Notes: a model not told the origin generated them from the sequence alone. A stretch of 64,000 bases of DNA from Vulcanimicrobium winogradskyi (GCA_003134965.1 PLDA01000002.1:1865558-1929557); one strand, 5' to 3'; counted from the stretch's first letter, positions 1 to 9,196 are shown. Numbers and translations are program-made.

Positions 1-1
1 G

Positions 2-178
2 CGGCTGGTGACGACCACGCCGGATTTCGGCGGCCGCTCGTTCGGGACGAACGTCGTCGAAGCGGCGATGATCGCGCTGCTCGGCAAGAAGTGGGCCGAC
101 GTGACGGACGAGGACTATCGCGTGCTGCTCGACCGGCTCCATCTCGAGCCGCGCGTGATCGAGTTCCAGGCCGCATAG
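2..178 (+). CDS. C-terminal fragment of an unrecognised protein
   Basis: An open frame enters from the left edge and ends at a TAG at 176-178. It gives about 58 residues of C-terminus beginning RLVTTTPDFGGRSFGTN and ending VIEFQAA. Base composition and codon use match the genes that follow, and the next start codon is only 4 bp downstream, so it is probably the upstream member of the same transcription unit. The fragment is soluble-looking, with a glycine/serine-rich segment followed by two short helices. I do not recognise the family. Confidence 0.6.
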   Translation, partial: RLVTTTPDFGGRSFGTNVVEAAMIALLGKKWADVTDEDYRVLLDRLHLEPRVIEFQAA

Positions 179-182
179 CGCC

Positions 183-1604
183 TTGTCCCTGATCCGCAAC
201 CTGTTCGCGCGCCAACCGCACGATCGCGAACGGCTGCCCTCCGACGGCGTCCCGCTGCGCCGCGTGCTCGGCGTGAACGCGCTGATCGCAATCGGCCTCG
301 GAACGATGCTGGGCGGGATCTTCTCGACGGTCGGCGCCGGATCGAACGCCGCGGGGCCGGCGGTGATCGCGGCGTTCGGTCTCTCCGGGCTGACCTGCGT
401 CTTCGTCGCGCTGTGCTATGCCGAGCTGGCGTCGATGGTCCCGGTCGCCGGGAGCGCGTACACGTACGCGTACGCGGCGCTCGGCGAGTTCGTGGCGTGG
501 GTGATCGGCTGGGACCTGATCCTCGAGTACGGCTTCTCGGTGGCGCCGCTCGCCGCGACGCTCTCGGCGTCGTTGCAGCAGCTGCTCGGGAAGCTCGGTT
601 TCCCGCTGCCCGCGTGGGCCCAGACCGCGCACGTGACCTTCGCGAACGGAGGCCTCGATCTCGCCCACTCGCAGGTCGACATCATCGCTGCGATCGCGAT
701 CGTGCTGCTCGCAATCCTGCTCGCGATCGGGATTCGCGAGTCCGCCGGGACCAACGTCGGGCTCGTCGTGATCCAGCTCGTCGCGCTCGGCGCGTTCGTC
801 CTCGGCCTCGCGGGCGCGGTGCGTCCCGGCGCGTACCACCCGTTCGCGCCGCTCGGCCTCGGCGGGATCGTCACCAGCGCGGCGCTGGTCTTCTTCGCGT
901 ACATCGGTTTCGACACGGTGACGGTCGCGAGCGAGGAGGCGCGCGATCCGGTGCGCGACGTGCCGCGCGCGATCATCGGCTCGCTGATCGTCGGCGCGGT
1001 CCTGTTCACCGCCGTCGCCGCGGTCGCCGTCGGCGTCGTCGCGTGGGACAAGATGAACCCGGACGCGGGGATGCTCGACGCGGTGGAGCACGCCGGCTCG
1101 AACCCGCTGCTGTTCGGGCTGGTCCTCGCCGGTACGGTGACCGGGACGTTCGCGTCGATGCTGACCTCGCTGCTGGGTCAGATCCGCATCTTTTACGTGA
1201 TGTCGCGCGACCGTCTGCTGCCTCGCGCATTCGGGTCGGTCAACGCGCGCACGCAGACGCCGATCGTGACGACGCTGATCACCGGACTGCTGGTTGCGGC
1301 GGTCGCGGCGGTCGTCCCGCTCACGAGCTTGCTGAAGCTGGTGAACATCGGGACGTTCTCGGCGTTCGTCATCGTGTGCATCGGCGTGATGGTGCTGCGT
1401 TACACGCATCCGGACGCGGCGCGGCCGTTCCGCGTGCCGTTCGGTCCCGTGTTCGTACCGTTCGCGGGGATCGCGCTGTGCGCGTGGCTCACGGTCGAGG
1501 GGCTCGACGGGCTGACCTGGCTGCGGTTCCTGATTTGGTTCGCGGCCGGCATCGTCGTCTATGCGCTCTACGGGTACCGGAACTCGCGCTTGCGCGCACC
1601 CTGA
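183..1604 (+). CDS. APC-superfamily amino acid permease (cationic amino acid transporter type)
   Basis: A 473-residue polytopic inner-membrane protein with about 12 hydrophobic segments. The first membrane helix carries the glycine-rich GLGTMLGGIF stretch typical of APC transporters, preceded by a cytoplasmic RRVLGVNALIAIG segment as in CAT/YfnA-type permeases. It is expected to import an amino acid by proton or substrate exchange; the substrate cannot be read from the sequence. The start used is a TTG 4 bp after the preceding stop; no ATG lies near the conserved N-terminus. Its stop overlaps the ATG of a second APC permease (TGATG), so the two are translationally coupled. Confidence 0.85.
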   Translation: MSLIRNLFARQPHDRERLPSDGVPLRRVLGVNALIAIGLGTMLGGIFSTVGAGSNAAGPAVIAAFGLSGLTCVFVALCYAELASMVPVAGSAYTYAYAALGEFVAWVIGWDLILEYGFSVAPLAATLSASLQQLLGKLGFPLPAWAQTAHVTFANGGLDLAHSQVDIIAAIAIVLLAILLAIGIRESAGTNVGLVVIQLVALGAFVLGLAGAVRPGAYHPFAPLGLGGIVTSAALVFFAYIGFDTVTVASEEARDPVRDVPRAIIGSLIVGAVLFTAVAAVAVGVVAWDKMNPDAGMLDAVEHAGSNPLLFGLVLAGTVTGTFASMLTSLLGQIRIFYVMSRDRLLPRAFGSVNARTQTPIVTTLITGLLVAAVAAVVPLTSLLKLVNIGTFSAFVIVCIGVMVLRYTHPDAARPFRVPFGPVFVPFAGIALCAWLTVEGLDGLTWLRFLIWFAAGIVVYALYGYRNSRLRAP

Positions 1605-2992
1605 TGGCGGCCGGGACGCTCCCCGTGAGCCCCGGCGGCGCGCCGCGCCTGCGGCGCGTCCTCGCGCTGCGCGACCTGATCGTCGTCGCCGCGGCCGCGA
1701 TGGGGCCCGCGTTCTCGCTCGCTACGACGATGGCGGCGATGATCGCCGCGGCCGGACGCTTGACCTGGCTCGCGCTGGCACTGGTCGCGGTGCTCATGGC
1801 GATGATCGCCGCGGGCTACAAACGCTTGGGCGAACGGATGCGCGACGCCGGCAGTTCGTACGCGTGGATCCGCGCCGCGTTCGGCGCAGAGGCCGGCGCG
1901 TACGGCGCGTGGGTGCTGCTGGTGGCGAATCTGTTCGCGGTGCTCGCGACCGCGCTGCCGGCCGGCTCGTACACGCTGGATCTGCTCGCACCGGCGCTGG
2001 CCGCGAACGCGTTCGCGGTCGCCGCCGTCGCTTGCGCCTGGATCGTCGCGACCGCGGCGCTCCTGTGGTACGGCTTGCGGCCGACCGCGCTGCTCGCCTT
2101 CGCCCTGCTGGCGGCGGAGGTCGTCGTGCTCGCGGCGGCCGCTCTCGTCGCCGCCGGCCATCCGCGGCCGGACGCCGTGGCGTTCGCTTCGGGGCCGATC
2201 GCCCTGAGTGGGCTCGCCGGCGCGATCGTGATCGGGATCTGGATGATCGACGGTTGGGAAGTCTCGGCGTCGACCGCTGAAGAGGCAGAGGGAACCGCCG
2301 CGGCGCCGGGCTTCGGCGGCCTCGCCGGGCTTGCGCTGACGAGCGTCGTCCTGCTCGGCGCGATCTGGGCGTTCGCGCGGATCGGCAGTCCGGCGGGCTT
2401 CGAGAAGCACGAGAGCGACGCGCTGGCTTACGTCGGCGGCCTGCTCGGCGGCGTGTGGGGGAAACTGCTGAGCGTCACGGTCCTGGTCTCGCTGGCGGCA
2501 TCGCTGCAGACCACGCTGGTCTATCTCAGCCGGAGCATCTTCGCGATGGGGCGTGACGGCTTGCTGCCCCGCTCGCTCGGCGAATTGGACCGACGCGCCG
2601 AGCCGGCGGCGTCGATCGTGTTGATAACGGCGCTGTCGGTCGTCTTCGCGCTCGCCGCCGGCCTCTCGCCGACGGTCAAGGAAGCGTTCGACACCGTGCT
2701 CAAGGGCACGTCGTTCTTCCTTGGCGTCCTGTTCGTCCTCACCGCCGCCGCGGCGGCCCGAATCTTCGCGGGGGAGCCGCGCGCGCGATGGACCGGGGTC
2801 GTACTGCCGGGCAGCGCGGCGGTCGTGCTCGGAGCGATCCTGCTGCTCTCACTTGAATCCGACGATCCCGGGACCAGGGGTTTCATCGCCGCCTCCGCAA
2901 TCATCGGGCTTCCCCTGGCGCTGTGGCGCGGACGAGCCGTCCGCCGAGGCCTTGCGTCCAAGGACAGGTCGAATACCGGGAGTCGCTTTTGA
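1604..2992 (+). CDS. APC-superfamily amino acid permease, second copy
   Basis: A 462-residue membrane protein with about 12 predicted helices. The RRVLALRDLIVVAAAAMGPA start and the internal SIFAMGRDGLLPRSLG loop (the conserved loop after TM8 of APC permeases) identify the superfamily. It is more alanine-rich and more diverged than the permease just upstream, so it is probably a paralogue with another substrate rather than a recent duplicate. The ATG at 1604 overlaps the upstream stop. An open frame continues far upstream, but that part lies antisense-like over the first permease and is not coding. The last bases overlap the TTG start of greA. Confidence 0.8.
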   Translation: MAAGTLPVSPGGAPRLRRVLALRDLIVVAAAAMGPAFSLATTMAAMIAAAGRLTWLALALVAVLMAMIAAGYKRLGERMRDAGSSYAWIRAAFGAEAGAYGAWVLLVANLFAVLATALPAGSYTLDLLAPALAANAFAVAAVACAWIVATAALLWYGLRPTALLAFALLAAEVVVLAAAALVAAGHPRPDAVAFASGPIALSGLAGAIVIGIWMIDGWEVSASTAEEAEGTAAAPGFGGLAGLALTSVVLLGAIWAFARIGSPAGFEKHESDALAYVGGLLGGVWGKLLSVTVLVSLAASLQTTLVYLSRSIFAMGRDGLLPRSLGELDRRAEPAASIVLITALSVVFALAAGLSPTVKEAFDTVLKGTSFFLGVLFVLTAAAAARIFAGEPRARWTGVVLPGSAAVVLGAILLLSLESDDPGTRGFIAASAIIGLPLALWRGRAVRRGLASKDRSNTGSRF

Positions 2993-3492
2993 ACGACAAA
3001 GAAATCGTTTTGACCCGCGACGGGCTGACGAAGCTCGAGGACGAGCTCGACGACCTCAAGAGCGTCCATCGCCGCGAGGTCAACGAACGCATCCGTCAAG
3101 CCAAAGAGTTCGGCGACATCTCCGAAAATGCGGAGTACGAGGACGCGAAGCAAGAACAGGCTTTCGTGGAGGGCCGCATCAACAAACTCGAGGCGATGAT
3201 CCGCAACGCGAGGGTGATCGACGCGTCCGACTACGTCGCGGACGAAGTGCACCTCGGCGCGTCGATCAAAGTCAAAGAGATGAGCTCGGGAACGTCGCAC
3301 GACTTCACGATCGTCGGCTCCGCCGAAGCGGATCCGAAAAACGCGCGGCTTTCGAACGAGTCGCCGCTCGGGCGTGCCGTCATGGGCCGCAAGAAGGGCG
3401 AGACGGTCGACGTCACCACGCCGCGGGGTCAGATGAAGTACAAGATCGAGTCGATCAACAAGGACCCCAAGAAAACCAAGAAGGCTTCCTAG
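2989..3492 (+). CDS. greA: Transcription elongation factor GreA
   Basis: A 167-residue GreA. The N-terminal coiled coil carries KEFGDISENAEYEDAKQEQA, the family signature including the acidic tip that enters the RNA polymerase secondary channel and stimulates cleavage of backtracked transcripts. The C-terminal FKBP-like domain ends with a lysine-rich tail (KKTKKAS). The start is taken as the TTG at 2989, which gives the usual GreA N-terminus (MNDKEIVLTRDG) and has a GGGAG ribosome site about 7 bp upstream. It overlaps the permease stop by 4 bp (TTGA). A longer in-frame ATG at 2923 would add an unsupported arginine-rich extension. Confidence 0.95.
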   Translation: MNDKEIVLTRDGLTKLEDELDDLKSVHRREVNERIRQAKEFGDISENAEYEDAKQEQAFVEGRINKLEAMIRNARVIDASDYVADEVHLGASIKVKEMSSGTSHDFTIVGSAEADPKNARLSNESPLGRAVMGRKKGETVDVTTPRGQMKYKIESINKDPKKTKKAS

Positions 3493-3501
3493 CGGCGCGC
3501 C

Positions 3502-5013
3502 GTGGCTGATCTCGTCGCCGCGCGCCGCGCCAGGCTGGCCGCGCTGCGCGAGCGCGGTGTCGATCCGTTCACCGCGACGCGGTTCGACGTCACCGCGCAC
3601 GCGGCGGAGCTCGCGACGAAGTACGGCGAGCTGCCGGAGCAGGGTCGTGCCGAGTCCGAGACGTGGTCGATCGCCGGTCGCATCATGGCTGTCCGCGGCC
3701 AGGGCGGCGTGATCTTCTTCGACCTGCACGACCGGACGGGGCGCTTCCAGCTCTTCGTCCGCAAGAACGACGTCGGTGACGAAGCCTTCGCGGTCTCGAA
3801 GGAGCTGGAGCGCGGCGACATCGTCGGCGCGGCGGGCTTCGTCTTCCGCACGAAAGCCGGCGACCTGTCGTTGTACGTGCGCAGCTTCGAGGTGCTCGGC
3901 AAGTCGCTGCAGCCGATGCCGGACAAGTGGCACGGCCTGCAGGACGTCGAGAAGCGGTACCGCAGGCGCTACGTCGACCTCATCGTCAACCCGCACGTGC
4001 GGGACGTGATGATCCTGCGCTCGCGGATCGTCGCCGAGATGCGGCGTTTCATCGACGCGCGGGGCTTCTTCGAGGTCGAGACGCCGACCCTGCTCACGAT
4101 CGCCGGCGGCGCCTCGGCGCGCCCGTTCCGCACCCACTCCAACGCGCTGGACATCCCGCTGAACCTGCGCATCGCGACCGAGCTCAACCTCAAGCGGCTG
4201 ATCGTCGGCGGGATGGAGCGCGTCTACGAGATCGGGCGCATCTTCCGCAACGAGGGGATCGACGCGACGCACAACCCCGAGTTCACCATGCTCGAGTTGT
4301 ACGCTGCGTTCTGGGACGTCGCTGACATGATGCGGTTCAACGAGGACCTGATGGCGCATCTGGCGCGAACGGTCCACGGCAGCGAGACCGTGATGCACGG
4401 CGAGGACGCGATCTCGTTCGCGACGCCGTTCCGCCGCATCGGCTACCTCGAAGCGTTCAAGGAGTTCGGTGGGCTCGAGCGCGAGCAGCTGCTCGATGCC
4501 GACGCGTGCCTGCTGCTGTTGCGTGAGTTCGGGATCCCCGACTCGCCGACCCACGCGCACGCCCTCGACAAACTCTTCGAACGCATCGTCGAGCCGCATT
4601 TGCTCCAACCCACTCTCGTGTACGGTTACCCGGTCGTGCTCTCGCCGCTCGCCAAGCGGATCAAGGACGATCCCGAGCTCACCCAGCGCTACGAATTATT
4701 CGCCGCGCACATGGAGCTGGCGAACGCGTTCACCGAGCTGAACGATCCCGACGATCAGCGCCGCCGCTTCGAGCTGCAGATCCTCGAACGCGCGGCGGGT
4801 GACGAAGAGATCCCGCCGCCCGACTGGGACTTCGTCACCGCGCTCGAGTACGGCATGCCACCGACGGCCGGGATCGGGATCGGCGTCGACCGGCTGGTGA
4901 TGATGCTGACCGACAACGCGTCGGTGCGCGACGTGCTGCTGTTTCCGCTGCAGCGCCCGCTCCCGAGCAATGCCCGCGACGACGACGCGGAGGACGTCCC
5001 GCCGGGATCGTGA
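3502..5013 (+). CDS. lysS: Lysyl-tRNA synthetase, class II
   Basis: A 503-residue class II LysRS that charges tRNA-Lys in the cytoplasm. An OB-fold anticodon-binding domain (about residues 50-150) precedes the catalytic core. Class II motif 2 is visible as FRNEGIDATHNPEFTMLE and motif 3 as GIGIGVDRLVMMLTD followed by the usual RDVLLFP. Length is normal for the family. The GTG start at 3502 lies 9 bp after greA, an arrangement (greA-lysS) common in bacteria. The end overlaps the next gene by 4 bp (GTGA). The short acidic tail after the core is typical family variation. Confidence 0.96.
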   Translation: MADLVAARRARLAALRERGVDPFTATRFDVTAHAAELATKYGELPEQGRAESETWSIAGRIMAVRGQGGVIFFDLHDRTGRFQLFVRKNDVGDEAFAVSKELERGDIVGAAGFVFRTKAGDLSLYVRSFEVLGKSLQPMPDKWHGLQDVEKRYRRRYVDLIVNPHVRDVMILRSRIVAEMRRFIDARGFFEVETPTLLTIAGGASARPFRTHSNALDIPLNLRIATELNLKRLIVGGMERVYEIGRIFRNEGIDATHNPEFTMLELYAAFWDVADMMRFNEDLMAHLARTVHGSETVMHGEDAISFATPFRRIGYLEAFKEFGGLEREQLLDADACLLLLREFGIPDSPTHAHALDKLFERIVEPHLLQPTLVYGYPVVLSPLAKRIKDDPELTQRYELFAAHMELANAFTELNDPDDQRRRFELQILERAAGDEEIPPPDWDFVTALEYGMPPTAGIGIGVDRLVMMLTDNASVRDVLLFPLQRPLPSNARDDDAEDVPPGS

Positions 5014-5579
5014 CGCAGCCGGGCGAGGTCTTTCTCGCGACGCCGCGGCTCGTGCTGCGCGACAAGCGCACGGACGATCTCGACTTCACCGTCGCGCTGT
5101 TCGCCGATCCGGAGGTGATGCGCTGGATCGGTGACGGGTCGACGTATCCGCGCGAGGAGGTCGAAGCGCGCTTCGGGCGCGTGATGGCGATCGAGCGCGA
5201 GCCGGGACACGACCGCTGGGACGCGTTCAAGATGATCGAACGCAAGGCCGACGGCGCGTGCATCGGGCAGGCGGGGCTGCTGCGGTGCGAGATCGACGGA
5301 TCGCCGGAGATCGAGATCGGCTGGTGGCTCGCCGCGTCGGCCTGGGGGTGCGGCTATGCCACCGAGGCCGCGCTCGCGCTGCGCGACTTCGCCTTCCGCG
5401 AGCTCCGGCTCACCCGGCTGAGCGTGGTCCTGTACGCCGAGAACGCGAGGTCGGTCGCGGTCGCGCTCCGCATCGGCGGCGTGTACCAAGGGGAGGCTCG
5501 CTATCATGATCGCCCGGTGACGCGGTACGTGGTGCAACCCCCCGCGTCGCCACCGGCTTCTCAACGAGCACAATGTTGA
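5010..5579 (+). CDS. GNAT-family N-acetyltransferase (RimJ/RimL-like)
   Basis: A 189-residue acetyl-CoA-dependent transferase of the RimJ/RimL branch. It opens with the branch-typical TPRLVLRDKRTDDLD strand-helix and has the EIGWWLAASAWGCGYATEA segment, which is motif A with the acetyl-CoA pyrophosphate loop. The later ENARSVAVALRIGG segment is motif B. The substrate is unknown: members of this branch modify ribosomal protein N-termini, antibiotics or small amines. It is translationally coupled to lysS through GTGA, and its stop overlaps the next ATG by 7 bp. Confidence 0.88.
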   Translation: MTQPGEVFLATPRLVLRDKRTDDLDFTVALFADPEVMRWIGDGSTYPREEVEARFGRVMAIEREPGHDRWDAFKMIERKADGACIGQAGLLRCEIDGSPEIEIGWWLAASAWGCGYATEAALALRDFAFRELRLTRLSVVLYAENARSVAVALRIGGVYQGEARYHDRPVTRYVVQPPASPPASQRAQC

Positions 5580-6028
5580 AACGCGATTTGACCACGTCGT
5601 ATCCCCGCTCGGTGCGTGACGTCTCGCTGGGTGTCGTCCAGCTCGCCCGCGCCGTCGACAAAGGGATCGCCCTCGCCAACGGACTGCAGGGTGAGTACAA
5701 CTTCGACTGCCCGATGGACAAGGGAGTATTCGGGTTCCTCGGCGTCGACGGTGACGCGCTGCTCGACGTCATCAAGAAGGCGCAGAGCGAGTCCGAGATC
5801 GAGGCGTACCTGAAGCCGTTCGTCGACAAGAAGACGCCGCAAGAGATTCAGGGCTTCAATGCCGAGTTTCTGAAGCACGAACCGCAGAAAGGCAGCGACG
5901 CCGAGACGTATTTCCTCGATCTGCGGAATCAGTTGGCGCCCGATCGCACCGACGTGACGATGTGGGCCGATCTGCTCGACCTCGACGAGAAGCGCGACGT
6001 CCCGCGCCGCTCCCCAGTCGCCGTCTGA
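5573..6028 (+). CDS. DUF5069-domain protein
   Basis: A 151-residue soluble protein with the DUF5069 pattern: an early LTTSYPRSVRD segment, GIALANGLQGEYNFDCPMD, and FFGVD-like FLGVDGDALLDVI in the first half. The family is found in many bacteria and has no known function. It ends the greA-lysS-GNAT transcription unit, which is closed by a strong terminator 30 bp downstream. The tail after about residue 110 (LDLRNQLAPDRTDVTMWADL) is less conserved. Family assignment is from memory of the motif and should be checked by profile search. Confidence 0.7.
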   Translation: MLKRDLTTSYPRSVRDVSLGVVQLARAVDKGIALANGLQGEYNFDCPMDKGVFGFLGVDGDALLDVIKKAQSESEIEAYLKPFVDKKTPQEIQGFNAEFLKHEPQKGSDAETYFLDLRNQLAPDRTDVTMWADLLDLDEKRDVPRRSPVAV

Positions 6029-6057
6029 CGAAGCACACACCGAATCGACTGACCGAC

Positions 6058-6090
6058 GAGGCTGCCGCAAGGCGGCCTCGTTCGTTTTCT
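6058..6090 (+). terminator. Rho-independent terminator after the greA-lysS unit
   Basis: GAGGCTGCC and GGCGGCCTC form a nearly perfect 9-bp stem around a GCAA tetraloop. A T-rich run (TTCGTTTTCT) follows at 6081-6090. It lies 30 bp after the DUF5069 stop and before the HD-GYP gene, separating two transcription units. Confidence 0.88.
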
Positions 6091-6218
6091 GGGGACGCGC
6101 TGAGAACGAGCGAGCGGACGGAACGAGACACATAGTGCGGTCGCCGCGTTGTCCGTACCGCGACCGCATACTGAGCTTGGACTCGGGACGTGGTCGACAC
6201 CCCAAAGTGGAGCAGTAC

Positions 6219-6836
6219 ATGCTCGAAGACCACGGGGCTGTGCTGAGCGAGCTTTTCGCACACCCCTTTACTTTCTCGTTGCTCGGCGCCGTGTTGGCAC
6301 ACGACTATGAGACCCACCGGCATCTCCTCAACGTGGGGATACTCTGCGCACGCGTCGCCCGAACCGCCGGCCACTCGCGTGAGGAATCGGTCTTGCTGGG
6401 ACAAGCCGGGCTCTTCCACGACATCGGGAAACTGCACATCCGGTGTTCGCTGCTCAACGCGCTGCACGCGCTCAGCGAGGCGGAGTGGCGCATCATGCGG
6501 GCGCACGCGGTGCGCGGCGAGCAGATGCTGGCCGCGAACGGCGCGACCGGGCTCGCCGCGATCGTGCGCGGTCATCACGAACGGCTGGACGGCTCGGGGT
6601 ATCCGGACGGTCTGCGCGGCTGGGCGATCCCGTGGGAGACGCGGCTGCTCTCGGTCGTCGACGCATACGACGCGATGCGGTCCGGCCGCCCGTACGCGGC
6701 CGCGGTCACGCACGACGAGGCGCTGGAGCGGCTCGTCGCATCAGACCATCTGTTCGATCCGGACGCGGTCGCCGTACTCGTCACGACGCTCGGCGTGAAA
6801 TTCTCGCAACGAGAGGCGCTCGCGCCGATTTCGTGA
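6219..6836 (+). CDS. HD-GYP-domain phosphodiesterase
   Basis: A stand-alone HD-GYP domain of 205 residues, expected to hydrolyse cyclic di-GMP (some members act on 3',3'-cGAMP). The metal-binding HD motif appears as FHDIGK and the defining GYP loop as HHERLDGSGYPDGL, both intact. A later DAYDAMRSGRPY segment is the conserved third metal helix. No receiver or sensor domain is attached. The ATG at 6219 is preferred because GGAG lies 6 bp upstream. An in-frame GTG at 6135 would add an unstructured arginine-rich leader. It is coupled to truA by a 4-bp overlap. Confidence 0.88.
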   Translation: MLEDHGAVLSELFAHPFTFSLLGAVLAHDYETHRHLLNVGILCARVARTAGHSREESVLLGQAGLFHDIGKLHIRCSLLNALHALSEAEWRIMRAHAVRGEQMLAANGATGLAAIVRGHHERLDGSGYPDGLRGWAIPWETRLLSVVDAYDAMRSGRPYAAAVTHDEALERLVASDHLFDPDAVAVLVTTLGVKFSQREALAPIS

Positions 6837-7621
6837 ACCCGTGGCGCGTGCCGACGTACCGGCTCGTCGTCGAATACGACGGGAGCGCGTTCCACGGACT
6901 GCAATACCAACCGGCGCTGCGCACCGTCGCCGGCGCGCTCGAAACCGCGCTCGCGCGGCTGTTCCACCAGGTGGTGAAGATATCCGCGGCCGGCCGCACC
7001 GACGCCGGGGTCCATGCCACGGGTCAGGTGATCTCGTTTTCGACCGAGCGCGCGTTCCCGATCGAGCGTCTTGCCCTCGCGCTCAACGCCAACACGCCGG
7101 CCGACCTGGTCGTGCGCGACGCCGCGCTCGCCGCCGACGGCTTCTCCGCACGTTTCGACGCGCTGGAGCGTGTCTACGACTATCTTATCCTCAACCGCGC
7201 GTTCGTGTCGGCACTCTGGCGTGCGCGCGCGTGGCACGTGCCGCGCGCGATCGACGATGCGCGCTTCGTCGCAGCGGCCACGCCGCTGATCGGTGAGCAC
7301 GACTTCGTCACGTTCTGCGGCGAGCTGCCGGAGCGCGGCGGGACCGTTCGCGAGGTCCGGTCGATCGAGCTGACGCGGCGCGACGACCTGCTGCGCGTCA
7401 CCGTGCGCGGAAACGCGTTCCTGCACCGCATGGTGCGCGTGATGGTCGGCACCCTGGTCGGGTGCGCGACAGGGTACCGCGAGGTTGCGTTCGCGCAGAG
7501 CGCGCTCGAGGCACGCGAGCGCGGTGCGGCCGGTGCGACCGCGCCGGCGCACGGACTCTACCTGGCCGGCGTTCGCTACGACGGCTTCGACTCGTACCGG
7601 CCCGTCGAGATCGCGCCCTAG
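6833..7621 (+). CDS. truA: tRNA pseudouridine(38-40) synthase TruA
   Basis: A 262-residue TruA that isomerises uridines 38-40 in the anticodon arm of tRNAs. The YDGSAFHGLQYQP opening and the catalytic-aspartate motif AGRTDAGVHATGQV are diagnostic. FLHRMVRVMVGTLVG near residue 200 is the second conserved TruA block. The start could be the GTG at 6833 (overlapping the HD-GYP stop) or the GTG at 6848, which would begin MPTYRLVVEYDG. Neither has a clear ribosome site, which fits coupled translation. The last 4 bp overlap the convergent chemoreceptor gene. Confidence 0.95.
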   Translation: MNPWRVPTYRLVVEYDGSAFHGLQYQPALRTVAGALETALARLFHQVVKISAAGRTDAGVHATGQVISFSTERAFPIERLALALNANTPADLVVRDAALAADGFSARFDALERVYDYLILNRAFVSALWRARAWHVPRAIDDARFVAAATPLIGEHDFVTFCGELPERGGTVREVRSIELTRRDDLLRVTVRGNAFLHRMVRVMVGTLVGCATGYREVAFAQSALEARERGAAGATAPAHGLYLAGVRYDGFDSYRPVEIAP

Positions 7622-9012
7622 CGGCCGCCGGTCAAGCGCGCGACCTCGACTTCGACGCCGGCCCTGGTTTCGGTCCCGTCGGTGATCGCGCGAACGCGCT
7701 CGCGCAGCGTCTCCGCGATGCCGTCGAGCCCCGCGCTGGCGTCGCGCGCGACGCGGCTGGCTGCGGAGAGCGACTTCGACGACTCGAGGAGGTGGTCGCA
7801 GGCGGTGCGCTGCCGGACGATCGCGGTTTCGACGCCGCCCGCATGCCGCTGAATCGCGGCGATGATATCGACGATCTGCCGGTTCGACGAGTTCTGCTCC
7901 TCGAGGGAACGGGCGGCTTCGCGCATCAACGCGTTCATCTGCTCGACGGAGTTCACGATCGCCGAGGCCCCGGTGGCCTGTTCGCGTGCCGCCATCGAGA
8001 TCTGCTCGATGAGACGGTTCGCTTCGCTCACGGCGGACGAGATGTCGCCGATCGCGCGGCCCGCGACGTCGGCCATCTGCAGCCCGCTCTCCGCCTTGGC
8101 GCCGGATTCACTCGTCGACTTGACGACCTCGCCGGTCTTTGCCTGGATGTCCTTGACGAGGTTTCCGATCTCGCGCGTCGACTGCGCCGAGCTCTCGGCG
8201 AGCTTGCGCACTTCATCGGCGACGACGGCGAAGCCGCGGCCGTGCTCGCCGGCGCGCGCCGCCTCGATCGCCGCGTTGAGCGCGAGCAGGTTCGTCTGGT
8301 CGGCGATCGAGTCGATCACCTCGACGATCGCGCCGATCCGCTCCGACGCGGCGCCCAGCTCCTGCATCTTCGCGACGACGGCGTCGATGCCGAGGGCGAC
8401 CTCGCGCGTCGAGCGCACGAGGCGCTCGACCGCGATCCCGCCGTCCTTCGCTTTGCGATCTGCTTCGAGCGAGAGGGTTGACGCTTCGCGCGCGCTGCCG
8501 GCGACCTGATTGACCGAGACCGCCAGCTCGGCGATCGCGGAACTGACGTTCGAGACGTTGTCGGCGAGCCCGCTGATGTTTCCCGAGACGGTGCTGATCG
8601 AGGCGACGGTCTCTTCCACCGCGGCGCCCGCCTGGCTCACTCCGGCCGTCAGGTCGCCGACGGCCGCGCTCGCGACGTCCTGCTCGCCGAGCGCGGTATG
8701 CAGTGCGTTCTGCGCCGACGTGCCGACGGCGTCGCGCCGGCTGACCGCATCGATGAGGCGCTGATGACGTTCGGCGAGCTCGTCCACCGCCGGTGCAAGG
8801 TCGGCGACCGCCTGGACGCGCCGGCGGCTCTCGACGAGCGCCGCGATGACGTCCTCGATCGCCTCGGCGCCGGCGACGTCGAGCGCTCCGCGGAGCATCG
8901 CGTTCTGGGCGTGCGCCGCCGCGGAGACGCGGCGGTAGGCGATCAGGCCGGCCGCTCCCAGGGCGACGCCGAGCAGCGCGGCGACGACAAAGACGATATC
9001 GAGAGCACTCAT
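7618..9012 (-). CDS. Methyl-accepting chemotaxis protein without a periplasmic sensor domain
   Basis: A 464-residue chemoreceptor-type protein. One N-terminal membrane helix (about residues 6-30) is followed directly by a long cytoplasmic coiled coil, so no extracellular ligand domain is present. The signalling hairpin tip is recognisable (LNAAIEAARAGEHGRGF, then VVADEVRKLAE). It would sense an internal or membrane signal and contact a CheA/CheW array; no che genes lie in the window. The start at 9012 (ATG) has AGGGG 4-5 bp upstream. A GTG at 9024 is in frame but lacks such a site. It lies near, but is not joined to, the flagellar-type operon. Confidence 0.88.
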   Translation of the reverse strand: MSALDIVFVVAALLGVALGAAGLIAYRRVSAAAHAQNAMLRGALDVAGAEAIEDVIAALVESRRRVQAVADLAPAVDELAERHQRLIDAVSRRDAVGTSAQNALHTALGEQDVASAAVGDLTAGVSQAGAAVEETVASISTVSGNISGLADNVSNVSSAIAELAVSVNQVAGSAREASTLSLEADRKAKDGGIAVERLVRSTREVALGIDAVVAKMQELGAASERIGAIVEVIDSIADQTNLLALNAAIEAARAGEHGRGFAVVADEVRKLAESSAQSTREIGNLVKDIQAKTGEVVKSTSESGAKAESGLQMADVAGRAIGDISSAVSEANRLIEQISMAAREQATGASAIVNSVEQMNALMREAARSLEEQNSSNRQIVDIIAAIQRHAGGVETAIVRQRTACDHLLESSKSLSAASRVARDASAGLDGIAETLRERVRAITDGTETRAGVEVEVARLTGGR

Positions 9013-9166
9013 GAGACCCCTCACTGGCGTCGAGGGGCGTCCGGCCCCTACTCATCGTCGTATCGGTTGACCGGTATCCTGATTTGACGCCGGACGGGTC
9101 GCGGCTGCCGGCACCAATAAGCAGGCGCTCGCTGGTTCATCGAGCTTCGGGGGGAGCCGTTCGCGG

Positions 9167-9196
9167 TTGACTTCCGGCGACCGGGACCCGTATACT
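9167..9196 (+). promoter_or_regulatory. Sigma70-type promoter of rplM-rpsI
   Basis: TTGACT at 9167-9172 and TATACT at 9191-9196 are separated by 18 bp. This is the best -35/-10 match noticed in the window. It lies 110 bp upstream of the rplM ATG. The 5' leader contains copies of the dispersed repeat. Apart from these elements, 9013-9306 holds no gene I can support. Confidence 0.75.

Noticed and set aside
413..1603. Long upstream extension of the second permease frame and other long arginine-rich frames on both strands
   Set aside because: These are out-of-frame readings of GC-rich genes, dominated by Arg/Ala/Gly with no conserved domain; the real genes explain the region.
2521..4608. 695-residue minus-strand open frame opposite greA and lysS
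   Set aside because: It is antisense to two certain housekeeping genes, has shadow-type composition and no recognisable motif.
7618..9012. Chemoreceptor as evidence that the flagellar-type locus drives chemotactic motility
   Set aside because: No cheA, cheW or cheY is in the window, the FliM-like protein lacks the CheY motif, and rplM-rpsI and a cyclase gene lie between; the link is only proximity.
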